Assembly: GCA_027422505.1 (NCBI GenBank)
Contig: JAPQWV010000050.1
Coordinates: 1,364,001-1,428,000, forward strand
DNA length: 64,000 nt
Direction of reading: 5' to 3'
From: Craterostigma plantagineum
Lineage: Eukaryota; Streptophyta; Magnoliopsida; Lamiales; Linderniaceae
Shown: piece after piece, positions 12,207 through 24,035 of the stretch
How positions within the stretch are numbered: the first letter of the stretch is position 1
How the letters are laid out: each line of letters begins with the position of its first letter
Program-made: the position numbers and the translations under genes
The notes under the pieces: generated by a model
Told to the model about the DNA's origin: nothing
Databases searched by the model: none
The model's input: only the letters and a program-made list of their open reading frames with translations

Positions 12207-12776
12207 GGGTAAACTCCTAAAACACCCCTGTAGTTTTCCTGAAAATTACGGTATCCCTTGTGGTTTGTAAACATCGTCGGACCCCCTCATAGTTTAGAAA
12301 ACACATCTGAAACCCCCCCAGTCAGCGTCGGACCCCCTCAAACGCGCGCTTTATGCACCTGGGACACATTATTCACTTCCTTTTCTTAGTGGGAATGATG
12401 AAAATGTTCCCAATAACTTTACACACGCTCATCTAAAAGACCTCACAAATGAAACGAAGCAGACCCTCCTCAAGTATTACAGTGGTTAAATCCGATAAGT
12501 AGCAACATTGAAGATGATACGTCGGACAACGAGAATGTACAATCACAAGTAAGGAATGGCGTGAACTCAGATCAGTATAACGAATTGACGATAAGGATCA
12601 AGGCGCTCGAAAAAATGAGATTCTGATTTTTAACCTGCCCTGAAGACGAAATCTGACCGTATAGGACGAGAGTGATACATTTGTTAAAACACAAGGGGGT
12701 TACATGATGTTTCTAAACTACAAGGAGGTCCGATGATGAGTTTTTAAACTACACGGGGGTTTTATGATTTTAACCC
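12207..12776. mobile_element. Non-autonomous MULE (MITE size)
   Basis: A 570-bp element with an exact 9-bp target duplication TAAAATTTA at 12198-12206 and 12777-12785. Ends are GGGTAAACTCC on the left and, reversed, GGGTTAAAATC on the right; both then carry ACCCC-(C)TGTAGTTT style repeats (such as AACTACA before GGGGG). No transposase. The interior around 12400-12660 shows no recognised gene. Confidence 0.85.
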
Positions 12777-12834
12777 TAAAATTTATAAAGGAACAATAAA
12801 TAAAGCATATAGCTTCAGAAAACCTAATTTTGTC

Positions 12835-15800
12835 TCTCTCACTCTCCTAATAAATCAATAATAGTCCACACTACATTATATAGATTTGCTCTAGAATCAT
12901 TGCTTGCTCTGAGTCCCTTTTGCCATAAAACTCAACTCCAATGCCTTCTCATCCTCACCACAAGAATCTTCTCCCACTCACCTGCACACCTCTTCACAAT
13001 TTTGTTTTGTTGTAACTTCATTGTAGCTCGAGTTCTTGTTTCTGTTGGAGAATCAAATTGGGGGGTTTGTGTATGAGAAAATTTACGGAGAATCTCTCTA
13101 CAAACGACCACTAGACACCACGTATCTACCGAATTATCGTGATAGCTAGCTATTCAGTGTCAATTATGCTTCAGCTAGTGAGTGTATTCTTTTATTCCCT
13201 TGGTTTTTGTATTCTTTAACTTCAACTTCTCCCCAATAGTTTTTTGCTGGTATCTTATTGAGGTTGAACAAAAGAATATTAGTCGTAAAAACTAGATGAA
13301 AGTTGATGTCATTGCTCGATACATTGTTGGGGTTATATATATAATTTTTCTTTGTCAAATCAAATCTGCAGATGAATTTTATTCGTAAAAACTAGAAGAG
13401 TTAATGTCATTAACATGTATACGTTGTTGGGGTTATTCGCAACTATCAATTCTATGTACATTTATTTATAATTGGTTGTTTGACTGGCTGAGGTATTTGA
13501 TAGAATTGGATAAATATCCAGGATTCTAAATACTAAATAATATCGAATTCTAATTGGCGCTTATGTTCGTGCATGCCATTTTAGAATATTAAAAAGAAAT
13601 GGCACAAAGCGTATCCTGGTTACGAGGGACACAGATATTAGAGATATACAATGTCCCTTTACATTGAAGGCGCATAATATTTAGTTATTCATGGACAGAA
13701 ATTAGAATTTCGCGAACCGTTGATTAAGAAAAAAAAATTAAATACACATGTGTTCCATTTTGACGATAATTTGGTGAAGGAAATTATAACGTTAGGTTGA
13801 AGGAGATTTTGAGGTTTTTGATCCCCCTACGGAAAGTTATATTCTACCGGTACTACAAGCTACATGAAAATCACGCCATGATACTTTACTATAAAATCAT
13901 ATCATTGAAAACGGAAATATGTGTTTATTGTACTTAATCATACGGATAAATGGTTCTTGATTAGAATTAAAAAGAAAATATATCGGGCCCACTTAATATG
14001 AATCAAAAGAGTTATATATGTAGTTGCCCATTGGGTGCTTGCTTCAATTCAAAAAATATTTTCAACTCCAAATTACTTAAAGAGAAAGAATAAATAAAGC
14101 ATATGTCTTTAAAAAACCTAATTTTCTCCCTCTCTTAAGAAGTCAGAAAGAGTCAGCGGCGCATCGTTGTTCGGGGAGTTCGGAATCAGCGGCGCATCGT
14201 TGTTCGAGGAGTTCGGAATCAGCGGCGCATCGTTGTTCGGGGAGTTCGGGGTCAGCGGCACGTCGTTGTTGTTAGGAGTCTGCCCTTCGTCTGCAGATCT
14301 TCCACTTCGGGCTGCTCCTCGACGTTGGGGTCTTCCATGCCGTGCGGTGCTGATTGCTGGCCCCCGGATGCAAGTTGCGCTGCTGCCACTGATGCAGCTC
14401 GACGTTGGGGTCTTCCACGCCGTTGCGGTGCTGATTGCTGGCCCTCAGATGCCAGTCGTGCTGCTGCCACTGCTGCAGCTCGACGCTGTGGTCTTCCACG
14501 CCGTCGTGGTTCCGTTGGCTGGGCCGTGTCGTCGACTGCATGAGTTTGGTCCTCATCGTCATGGCCCTCTTCTACCTCCAAGTCTGGATGAGCATATGTC
14601 TTTAAAAAACCTAATTTTCTCCATCTCTTAAGAAGTCAGAAAGAGTCAACACTACACGATACAGATTTGTTCGAGAATCATTGTTTGCTCCGAGTCCCTT
14701 TTGCAAACTCAACTCCAATGCCTTCTCATCCTCACCACAAGCTTCTTGTTTCTGTTGGAGAATCAAATTGGGGGGGTTTGAGTATGAAAAATTACGGAAA
14801 ATCTCTCTACAAACGACCACTAGACACCACGTATCTATCGAATCATATCGTGATAGCTAGCTATTCAGTGGCCATTATGCTTCAGATAGCTATTCAGATA
14901 GTTTTTTCCATTACTTTTTTGTTGGTATCTTATTGAGGTTGAACAAAAGAAGTCGTAAAAACTAGATGAAAGTTGATGTCATTGCTAGGGATACTTTGTT
15001 GGGGTTATATATCTGATTTTTCTTTGTCAAATCAAATATGCAAAATAATTCCAGTCGTAAAAACTAGATGAGTTAATGTCATTAATATGGACACTTGGTG
15101 GGGGTCTTTTGCAACTATCAATTCTACGTAAATTTTAAGTTTATAATTTGGTTGTTTGACCGGATGAGGTATTGATAGTATTTCATAAATATCCAGGATT
15201 CTAAATTCTATATAATATCAAATTCTAATTGGCGCTTTTGTTCGTGCAGGCTATTTAGAATATTAAGAAGAAATGGCACAAAACGTAATCCTGGTTACCA
15301 AGGACACACACATTAGAGATATACGATGTCCCTTTACATTGGAGGCACACAATATTTAGTTATTCACGGACAGAAAATAGAATTTCGTGAACTGTTGGTT
15401 CAAGAAAAAACACGTGCTCCCCTTTTTTACGGTCGGAGACAAGACCTACAAGGAGTGTGAGTTTCCGCATTATGAAGAATTTTAACTTTGACAATGAATT
15501 TGGTGAAGGAAATTATAAAGTTAGGTTGAAGGAGATTTTGAGGTATTTGAACCCCGTACGGAAAGTTAAATTCTACCGGTACTAAAAGCTACAATAAAAT
15601 CACACCATGATACTTTACTATAAAAATCATATCATTGAAAATGGAAATATGTGTTTATTGTACTTAATCGTAAGGATATATGGTTCTTGATTAGAATTAA
15701 AAAGAAAATATATTGGGCCCACTTAATCTGAATCAAAAGAGTTTGTGTAGTTGCCCATTTGGATGCTTGCTTCAATTCAACAACTATTTCCAACTCCAAA

Positions 15801-17170
15801 TTACAAAAAGAAAGAATAAATAAAGCATATGCCTTTAGAAAGTCTAATTTTGTCTCCCTCTTTTAAGAAATCAGAAAGAGTACACACTACATACATTCGC
15901 TCGAGAATCATTGCTTGCTTCGAGTCCCTTAAGCCATAAAACTCAACACCATTGTCTTCTCATCCTCACCACAAACTTCTTCTCCCACTCACCCGCATAC
16001 CTCTTCACAGTTTTGTTTTGTTGTAACTTCATTGTAGCTCGAGTTCTTGTTTCTGTTGGAGAATCAAATTGATGGGTTTGAGTATGAGAAAATTCACGGA
16101 GAATCTCTCTACAAACGACCATTAGACACCACGTATCTATCGATCATATGGTGATAGCTAGCTATTCAGTGGTCGTTATGCTTGAGATAGTGAGTATATT
16201 CTTTTATTCCCCAGAGTTTGTATTCTTTAACTTCAACTTTTTTTCCATTATTTTTTTTGCCGGTATCTTATTCAGTGGCCATTATGCTTCGGATAGTGAG
16301 TGTGTTTTTTTATTCCCCTGATTTTTGTATTCTTTAACTTCAGTTTTTTTTCCATTATTTTTTTGTTGGTATCTTATTGAGGTTGAACAAAAGAATTCGT
16401 AAAAACTAGATGAAAGTTGATGTCATTGCTAGGGATACTTTGTTGGGGGTGGGTTATTTATCTGATTTTTCTTTGTCAAATCAAATCTGCAAATGAATTT
16501 TAGTCGTAAAAACTAGATGAGTTGATGTCATTAATATGGACACTTGTCGGGGTTTTCGCAACTATCAATTCTACATACACTTTAAGTTTATAATTTGGTT
16601 GTTTGACCGGATGAGGTATTGATAGTATTTCATAAATATCCAGGATTCTAAATTCTATATAATATCGAATTCTAATTGGCGCTTTTGTTCGTGCATGCCA
16701 TTTTAGAATATTAAGAAGAAATGGCACAAAGCGTAATCTTGGTTACAAAAGGACACACACATTAGAGATGTACAATGTCCCTTTACATTGGAGACATACA
16801 GTTATTAAGTTATTCACGTAGAGAAAGTAGAATTTCGCGAACTTTTGATTCAAGAAAAAATACGTCTTCCCTTTTTATGGTCGGAGACAAGACCTACAAG
16901 GAGGATGACATAGGAAAACTCTTCGATGAAAGAGCGAGTTCCGCATTACCGAAGAATTTAATTTTGACGATGAATTTAGTGAAGGAAATTATAAAGTTAG
17001 GTTGAAGGAGATTTTGATGTCTTTGTGATTCCTCTACGGAAAGTTATATTCTACCGGACTACAAGCTAACCTCACGCCATTATAAAATCATATCATTGAA
17101 AACTGAAATATGTGTTTACTGTACATTATACAGATATGCTCGAGAATCATTGCTTGCTCCAAGTCTCTTG
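12835..17170. repeat. Array of 1.23-1.3-kb direct repeats (three units plus a partial fourth)
   Basis: The same block recurs at 12898, 14683, 15909 and 17148 (marker ATTGCTTGCTC...GAGTCCCTTTTG), followed each time by CTTCTCATCCTCACCACAA, TTCTGTTGGAGAATCAAATT, ACAAACGACCA, a purine-rich spacer and a block with GTCCCTTTACATTGGAGGC. Spacing is about 1785 (with a 436-bp insert), 1226 and 1239 bp. Unit 3 has an extra local duplication of the ATTCAGTGGCCATTATGCTT segment (16160-16350). Short open stretches occur but are broken differently in each unit, so I see no intact gene. The origin could be a decayed gene family or a satellite-like array. Confidence 0.8.
14156..14591. repeat. GC-rich minisatellite insert (33-bp and 81-bp tandem repeats) with a flanking 57-bp duplication
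   Basis: An island visibly GC-rich against AT-rich surroundings interrupts repeat unit 1/2. It starts with three and a half copies of a 33-bp unit (14156, 14189, 14222, 14255) and continues with about 2.6 copies of an 81-bp unit (starts near 14312, 14393, 14474). Both periods are multiples of three and frames stay open on both strands; the minus-strand reading gives a 27-residue repeat containing RRGRPQRR, an AT-hook-like motif. The host segment 14099-14155 (57 bp) is repeated with one mismatch at 14592-14648. I think it is a piece of a repetitive coding sequence copied into the array, not a gene in itself. Confidence 0.75.
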
Positions 17171-17885
17171 CCATAAAACTCAACTTCAATGCGGTTGCTT
17201 TCTCTCTCCTAACGTAACACCTACTCTCTCCGAACCCTATTCTTGCCGCCGCACAACACAAAACACAGCTGCCTTTCTCCCCTTCCTCCATTTAGGTTGG
17301 GTGAGCCACTGTTCTCTTTTTGTCTTCTTATTACAGCTGCTTTTCCTCTTTTATGCTTTTCTTTTTCGTTTTTTGGCTTGCTAGTCAGTAGTCTTCCAAT
17401 TTGGAATCTTTTGTCTCCTCTAGTAGGAGTTTATTCTGCCGTTGTGGAGTTTCGTTCTCTTTCTTAGCAGTGTTGTTCTTGAAGAAGACGGGATTTTGAA
17501 GCTGAAGATAGGAAAAGTGAAGAGTGCTACTATTTTGGATCCATTAGCCATAGCTGTGAAGTTTTATACTCGATTTATAATAGGTTATTTTTATTGTTTA
17601 GACTTTAAATATTGTTTTCTTTTGGTTTTTTTTTATCTTTTAGTTTCTTGTCTGATGGTTTCTCTCTTTATAGAGATTTCGTTCCTACTGGACGTTGATT
17701 GTATCATGAGGACCTTCGACTATTTAACTTTGTATATTCTTTTAATATATTTAACTATCTTTTCGAATAAAAAAGAAATATAAAAAATAAAATTACACGT
17801 GGTTCAACTTTAAAGCCATGGGCATGGCCTTTGGGCCGCTGGAGCTAATAATAAAAGGATGTTACAAAAAGGGACAAAAAATTAA
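17171..17885. other. Spacer with no recognised gene
   Basis: Pyrimidine-rich DNA follows the last partial repeat unit. Open frames of 70-110 codons exist, but they are leucine/phenylalanine-rich translations of T-rich DNA with no family resemblance. Confidence 0.5.
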
Positions 17886-17887
17886 TA

Positions 17888-18122
17888 CTCCATTCGTTCC
17901 AAAAGTTTTTGTACATTTTATTAAATCGAGCGTCCCATATCTTTTGTACATTTCCTTTTTTAGCAAAAAACCTATCACAGACAATAATAATATAAATATC
18001 ATCAAAAGATTGCCAAAACATACACTTTTTTACATTTTCAACACACTATATTATTAAAATATTCAGTTTCTTGATTCTCGTGCCAATATCCAAATGTCCA
18101 TAAACTTATGGGACAGAGGGGG
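17888..18122. mobile_element. Stowaway-like MITE (Tc1/Mariner)
   Basis: Ends are CTCCATTCGTTCCAAAAG and, reversed, CCCCCTCTGTCCCATAAG, the usual plant CTCCCTCCGTCCC type, flanked by TA at 17886-17887 and 18123-18124. About 235 bp, AT-rich interior. Confidence 0.75.
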
Positions 18123-18138
18123 TATTATTTTACTCCAC

Positions 18139-18740
18139 TAGGGCTGTAAATGAGCCGAGCTCGAGCCGAGCTCGACTCATTTTCTGGGCTCGAGCCCTTA
18201 CAGCAAAGCTCGAGCTCGAGCTCGAGCTCGTCTAGCTTTTCAGCTCACGGCTCGAGCTCGAGCTCGAGCTCATTTGCAGCCTGATGAGCTCGAACTCGAG
18301 CTCGAGCTCACGAAGCTCATCAAGCTCGAGCTCATTAATAAAAAAAATTATTAAATTAATAAAAATAATATAAATTAATATAAAAATAAAAAAATATAAT
18401 TTTTTTAAAAAAAATCGAGATTTTTAATAAAAAATTAGTAAAATAATATAAATTAATATAAATTTTTTAAAATATTGATTTTTTTTTAAAAAATAAAGAA
18501 TAATATAAACTATTATTAAAATAAAATATAAAAAACTAGAAAAAAATGAAAAAGCTCGCGAGCCTGTTCACGAGCTCGCGAGCCACTATGTTTGGGCTCA
18601 AGCTCGAGCTCGACTTAAATGAGCTCGAGCTCGAGCTCAACATAAATGAGCTCGAGCTCATTTTTGTCGAGCTTGAGCCGAGCTTTTATCGAGCCGGCTC
18701 GTCGAGCTCACGAGCCGGCTCGGCTCATCTTTCACCCCTA
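18139..18740. mobile_element. Non-autonomous hAT element, copy A (GAGCTC-rich)
   Basis: A 602-bp element with an exact 8-bp target duplication TACTCCAC at 18131-18138 and 18741-18748. Ends are TAGGGCTGTAAATGAGC and, reversed, TAGGGGTGAAAGATGAGC. Both arms are runs of CGAGCT around an AT-rich core. An 8-bp duplication and these ends fit hAT. No transposase. Confidence 0.9.
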
Positions 18741-18913
18741 TACTCCACGGCCATTATAGAAAAACGAAAGCAAGGAAAACGCGGGAAATAGAACTAGAAA
18801 ATCCCCAAATTCAAACACCGAGCGAGCCCTAAAAATTGAAATCGAGCTCCGGCGAAACGCAGAGCGTTGAATCAGATGATCAATTGGCCTCAGTCATTCA
18901 GTTCCGCGTCACC

Positions 18914-19093
18914 ATGTCTTCTCAGTTGGCAAATTACAGTGTCGCGGGCGATAACAAGGCCTCCTCATCTCTAATAGTTTCTCTCGCAGCCAGCGATAAT
19001 TTAATTAGGGACGATGACGACGACGGCGAGGTTTTTCAGCCTCCTCTAAGAGCACCAACACTTTTTCCCTTCATAGGACCAAAGTTTCAATGA
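18914..19093 (+). CDS. Small orphan ORF between the two hAT copies (doubtful)
   Basis: An ATG-started 59-codon frame (MSSQLANYSV... with a DDDDDGE acidic run) is followed, overlapping its stop, by a second frame at 19090-19170 (VDLEGDDLEKLLAEDHG). The sequence is less AT-rich than the spacers and looks like former coding DNA, perhaps the first exon of a gene cut by the hAT copy at 19381. I do not recognise a family. It may equally be a chance frame. Confidence 0.22.
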   Translation: MSSQLANYSVAGDNKASSSLIVSLAASDNLIRDDDDDGEVFQPPLRAPTLFPFIGPKFQ

Positions 19094-19380
19094 ATTGCCC
19101 CAAAACCGTTGATTTGGAAGGTGACGATTTGGAGAAGTTGTTAGCAGAGGATCACGGTTTATGCAAATGAAAGGGAGGATTTTTTTTTCCCTTGAGGTCG
19201 TCGACTGAAACGGTAAAATATTTGTATGTGGATAGACAGAATTGATCGGTTGTGCTGATATCCCAATCAATTGTTGTTTAGTCGGGTTCGAGGATTGCTC
19301 TTGATGCTATGGATGGACTGATGTTATTGTCATAAAGATGTGATATGTACGAGATTATTGGTTATCACCTCTGTTTCCCC

Positions 19381-20029
19381 TAGGGGTGAAAGATGAGCCG
19401 AGCCGGCTCGTGAGCTCGACGAGCCGGCTCGATAAAAGCTCGGCTCAAGCTCGACAAAAATGAGCTCGAGCTCATTTATGTTGAGCTCGAGCTCGAGCTC
19501 ATTTAAGTCGAGCTCGAGCTTGAGCCCAAACGTAGTGGCTCGCGAGCTCGTGAACGGGCTCGCGAGCTTTTTTATTTTTTTTTTTAATTTTTTATATTTT
19601 TATATTCTAATAATAATTTATATTATTTTTTATTTTTTTAAAAAAAAATCGATATTTTAAAAAATTTATATTAATTTATATTATTTTTACTATTTTTTTA
19701 TTAAAATTTCGTTTTTAAAAAAAATGATATTTTTTTATATTAATTTATATTATTTTTATTAATTTAATAATTTTTTTTTTATTAATGAGCTCGAGCTCGA
19801 GCTCGATGAGCTTCGTGAGCTCGAGCTCGAGTTCGAGCTCATCAGGCTGCAGATGAGCTCGAGCTCGAGCCGTGAGCTGAAAAGCTCGACGAGCTCGAGC
19901 TCGAGCCGTGAGCTGAAAAGCTCGACGAGCTCGAGCTCGAGCTCGAGCTCGACTGTAAGGGCTCGAGCTCGAGCTCGAGCCCAGAAAATGAGCCGAGCTC
20001 GGCTCGAGCTCGGCTCATTTACAGCCCTA
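19381..20029. mobile_element. Non-autonomous hAT element, copy B (inverted relative to copy A)
   Basis: A 649-bp element with an exact 8-bp target duplication GTTTCCCC at 19373-19380 and 20030-20037. It starts with TAGGGGTGAAAGATGAGC and ends with the complement of TAGGGCTGTAAATGAGC, so it is the same family as 18139-18740 in opposite orientation. Confidence 0.9.
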
Positions 20030-20284
20030 GTTTCCCCACATAGGAAGGATACAAGCTATGATTTAAGCAGTACTACAATCTCTTGTGTGTTTATGCAACA
20101 AAACATCAGGTAAACTTCATGTACTTAATATGCTGCATAAAGATTTGGTGTACTTTCTCCATCAGAAGAGATTGGTTTGCTTGAAAACAAAGTATGGATA
20201 TCGACTTGGGAAATAAAAAATTGTCCCATAACGTAAAAGATGGGGAAATACTTAAGACGACCATGTAGTGCTGAGGGCAGCACT

Positions 20285-22719
20285 TTAAGTCGGCAGTAGA
20301 AGCTCGGCCTGTGGAAAAGAACCATTGGACGGTATATCCAACAGCAAATCATCGTCTGAACTTTCGCATGGAGAATTTGTGCCGGCCGTCAAGAAGGCAT
20401 TATCCGTAGTCGTCACACGGTCATAAGGTACTTTCCAGATGATTCCTGTTTGTCTATTTAGGACTTCATTTTGACCTGTTTAACAAAAGTGTGGTACTGA
20501 AAAGTGAAAACTGGCTTTGGTGTCTAATCTTTCGGCTTTGCAGCGCAGAAAAAAGTTGTGATATTTTTTAACTTTTCGGTATAAATGCTGAGAAAATTTG
20601 AACGATGCACAACACTATATGCTACCTGAATGTTTACTGTCTCCGGTGCTGTTTTGAGTTCTTGAATCCTGAAATAAACGACATATATGTTTAAAATCAT
20701 CAGCCCTTTCAGGCTAAGATAGCACTACTAAGTTTCACGTCTACGAACCTTGAATATTTTGTACTGTTCAACCCAATTCCATTTTGTAAAATCGCATAAG
20801 ATGAGTTTCTTCAAAACCCTAACATCGTCTGTCTCCACTTCATCAAAAACCCCATCATCAAGAAGTCTTTGGAACCACAATAGATCAACCTTAAACTGAG
20901 GACTTTCAAACATGCTCTTAAGGCGGGACATAGAAATCGAGTCTCTGTTATAACCGTACACCAAAAAATTATGTAAGTAGTTCGCTGTTGCTCGCTCTTT
21001 GCTTACTTAAAGAAAGCAATATAAGGCGCACCTGTCTAAATTATCCTTATTATCTCTGATGTCTTCGTCGGGCAAAAATCGAAGCAACAGCTGTTTTTCG
21101 TCGTTTGCCAAATGACCCGCAAAATTATCAAAATTTATGATGCCCTGAAATGGCACTAGTTTGCATTAAAAATCGAATCTTTCAACGAAATATAGATCGG
21201 GGATTTCATTCAGACGTACTTCTAGATTTATGTTACGTAGTGGAGAACTATGATCGGTAAGAAGCTTCAACGTCCCAAGTGGGTCCTTGTCCCTGTCATA
21301 GAAAAAAAATAGATCCAATGTAAGACCTTTACAATGCATTATAATATCAAAGACGAAGTTACCCCAAATCATTAGGGTTCTTGACATGTTGAATTCCTTC
21401 AATTGACGAATCGATGCCATTAAACTGCCTTGAATGTTCTTGTTTGCTCGCTAACGTAAGAGAACTAGCTTCTGATTCTTCTTCTTCAGCAACTGAGTTT
21501 GGATGCTTTATGAGCACACTTCCATGTCCAATCTCAACAGACACCATAGGCTTCTCCGTCTCGAACAATAAGCCTTCTTCCGAAAATTCAGACAAGAAAG
21601 ATGATTGCTGTTCTTTCCATATGTTGTAAAGATCTTTGGTCAGTTTCTCGACTGAAGATGGAGTCCTTTGTTGTTGGGCTACACACGTTCTCTTTCTCGA
21701 AGGCACAGTTGAATCCCACACAACGTTCTGAGATGGATCTGTTAGAGATCATCAATCGAATCGATCATTTAAGGAAAATAATAAACAGATGTCAACATAG
21801 GAAACAAATATTTGGTTAAATATGATGCAATGCATACTTACCTGTGAATTCGCTAGCATCAGCAAACTGTGCATAGCTATCGGGATTCGAGATAGCAGAG
21901 CCTGAACTCGATCTATTGCTCAAATCTTCATCGTACGCTTTGCTTTTGAGCTCACAGTTGAAATCTTCATCAGCAAACTGGGCAGAGGCTTTGTTATCGA
22001 ACTTTCTCTTTTGAATCTTGGATTCTCTGTTCTTTAGAGGGGAACCCTTCGATTTTTTCAAGAACCTAAGATCCTCGGGATTTTCATGCTCGAGGCGGGC
22101 GTGGAGAGGCGTGTAGTTTACTAAATTGCCCTTCGTTCTCCACCGTGAACCACATGCGTTGCAGAGGACTGGCTTCTCAGGCGGTCCATTACGCCAAAGT
22201 GGCGTACCTATTGCATATAAATTAATAAAAATTCAGAAGTTGAGAGATAGAAGGTTGAATTTGGACAGCCATCTCAATGCTTATGAATATAAAGAAGTGT
22301 CGAAAAGTCTGAGATTTTATGCAGTTGAAAGTCATTGCTAAGCCTGGGTAACATAGAAGCTTGAGATTATTTTCTAAAAACTCAGATTTGCACTCAACAC
22401 TGATTGAATGAGCTGATGGAAGCTAAAGGAAAGTATTAGCCTGAAGTGAATGACAGTCAAACACATTCCATTCACAAGCAACATCAAATGTGCAAAACAC
22501 TGATAATAACCATTCAAGAATGGTAAGAAATGCGCAAAGATTCAGAGTTATTGAAATTGATGTTAACAAATTCTTCGTCCCAAAACAGAACTACTTCTTG
22601 ATTGAACAAACAACAGAAGGGAACACAATTTGAGAGATTTCATAGGGATTGTACAGTTATGAAACCACAATAAGCTCACTTGTAACTCCACAGTGACAGC
22701 ATGGCCCTTGCTTTCCCAT
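20285..22719 (-). CDS. GATA26: GATA transcription factor 26/27-like, zinc finger plus DEUBAD-like domain
   Basis: Eight exons on the minus strand: 22680-22719, 21842-22207, 21363-21738, 21220-21292, 21032-21144, 20749-20944, 20626-20668 and 20285-20475; 1398 nt, 465 residues, all phases closing. Residues 7-32 form the GATA finger C-x2-C-x18-C-x2-C ([19 protein letters not shown]) split after 40 nt by intron 1, followed by the basic stretch [20 protein letters not shown]. The middle is Ser/Glu-rich. Around residues 285-390 is the second conserved block ([41 protein letters not shown]), a DEUBAD/ASX-like region seen in this GATA class. The C-terminus is [11 protein letters not shown] followed by an acidic tail. 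Such proteins are nuclear; targets are not evident from the sequence. The upstream partner is unrelated. Confidence 0.92.
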
Positions 22720-24027
22720 TTACCTAAGAAAAATAAATGGAAAAACAGTACAGTCAAATAAAGGAAATTGTGGGCTTTTTTCCAGAAAACTCAAAAGTGA
22801 TTGCAGATTGAACAACAGCTTCCGAACTATTGTTTGATTATTCTCAAAGCGTATTAGAATTTGGGTTTATGCTCTTTTTCTTGAATCAACGCAGAAAAAG
22901 CAAACAGCTATTTGAACCCATCCATCAATACTTGCTTTCTCTTAGAGGCTAAGAAAGACAACCAAATATAACTAAGCAGCCCAGAAAAAAAATACCAAAA
23001 AAAAAGGAGAGAGATAAGTTTAATATCTACACGCTCCAATTAAGAAAAGGGTTCGGAGAATCTCAATCAGTAAGCTACGAAAAATAAGGTGAAAATGGGA
23101 AAGTGATGGGCATATTTTCCCGTGTTAATGACTGACTTGGAAGAAACTTCTCTTCTCTGTATTGTAATTTGTAATAGTTTCTTCTCTCATATGTTAAAAG
23201 TTAATGTTTTCACTTCACCTTTCTCTTCCCATTTTCTGAATTTATTTCCCAAGAATTATTTAACCATTCTCAATATGTACCTAAGAATATGTACCTAAGA
23301 ATAAAATGGACTGAGTTTATTATTAATATTAATATTACTATTATTATTATCTACCATTTCTATAGACGTGAGTGGTATCATGATTCATGTTGATGGTGCC
23401 ATTTAATTTCAGTCATTTCTCAATGTTTTCCTTTTTTTCATATTAAATTGGAAATGTAACATGCAAATATTATTACTGCTATTGGTCACATCTCTAACCA
23501 CTCGTTCGGCTTAAACGAGGATGACTGGGCTGTGGATCTTAGCTATGTTTCGTGTAAGGATATTACTTTTTTTTCCTCATAATATTAAATTGATTTAGCC
23601 ATGAAATTGTAGATAAATACCCCTGGTAAAAGAACTTATAATCTAGTACCCTATCAACATTTTTTTATATGTAGGTACCTAACAGAATAATTTTTTTGCA
23701 CATAGGTACCCGATCCCGGTGCAGGTACGCCGTATTAGCACATTTAGGTACCTTATAGCAACGTATCGTGGTACGTAATACGTTTAGAAATTGTACGTCG
23801 TATTAGCACATTTAGGTACCGTATAAAGGCGTGACATGGTACGCCATGCACACATAGCAAGGTACGATATTTACACATAAACTGGTACAAACAGTAAGTC
23901 GGGTACCTATCTGTAAAAATTTCTGACATAGGTACTGATTTGTTGTTTTTATTCAAGTAGATATTTATGCGTATATTACACGAAATTGTAAATGCCCGTT
24001 TAGTATACCTACTTTAATTTGGATGCA
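22720..24027. other. Spacer with a GGTACC/GGTACG-rich repeat block
   Basis: 22720-23240 is the likely promoter and leader side of the GATA gene. From about 23620 to 23960 short units built on TAGGTACC, GGTACGCC and CGTATTAGCACATTTAGGTACC recur. Similar text (ACATAGGTATACGTCG, ATTAGACATTTTAGGTAC) is seen near 38950-39005, so it is a dispersed repeat. No TSD could be fixed, and no gene is seen. Confidence 0.45.
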
Positions 24028-24035
24028 GTAAATAT

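Noticed and set aside
14252..14581. Open frame of 109 codons on the minus strand with RGRP motifs
   Set aside because: It spans a minisatellite that is open on both strands; no start context, introns or family match. Treated as a repeat.
16775..17005. 76-codon frame in the tandem array
   Set aside because: The same segment in the other units is broken by stops and indels, so the frame is not conserved.
17442..17783. 113-codon hydrophobic frame suggesting a membrane protein
   Set aside because: Comes from T-rich DNA; no family signature and no neighbouring exon.
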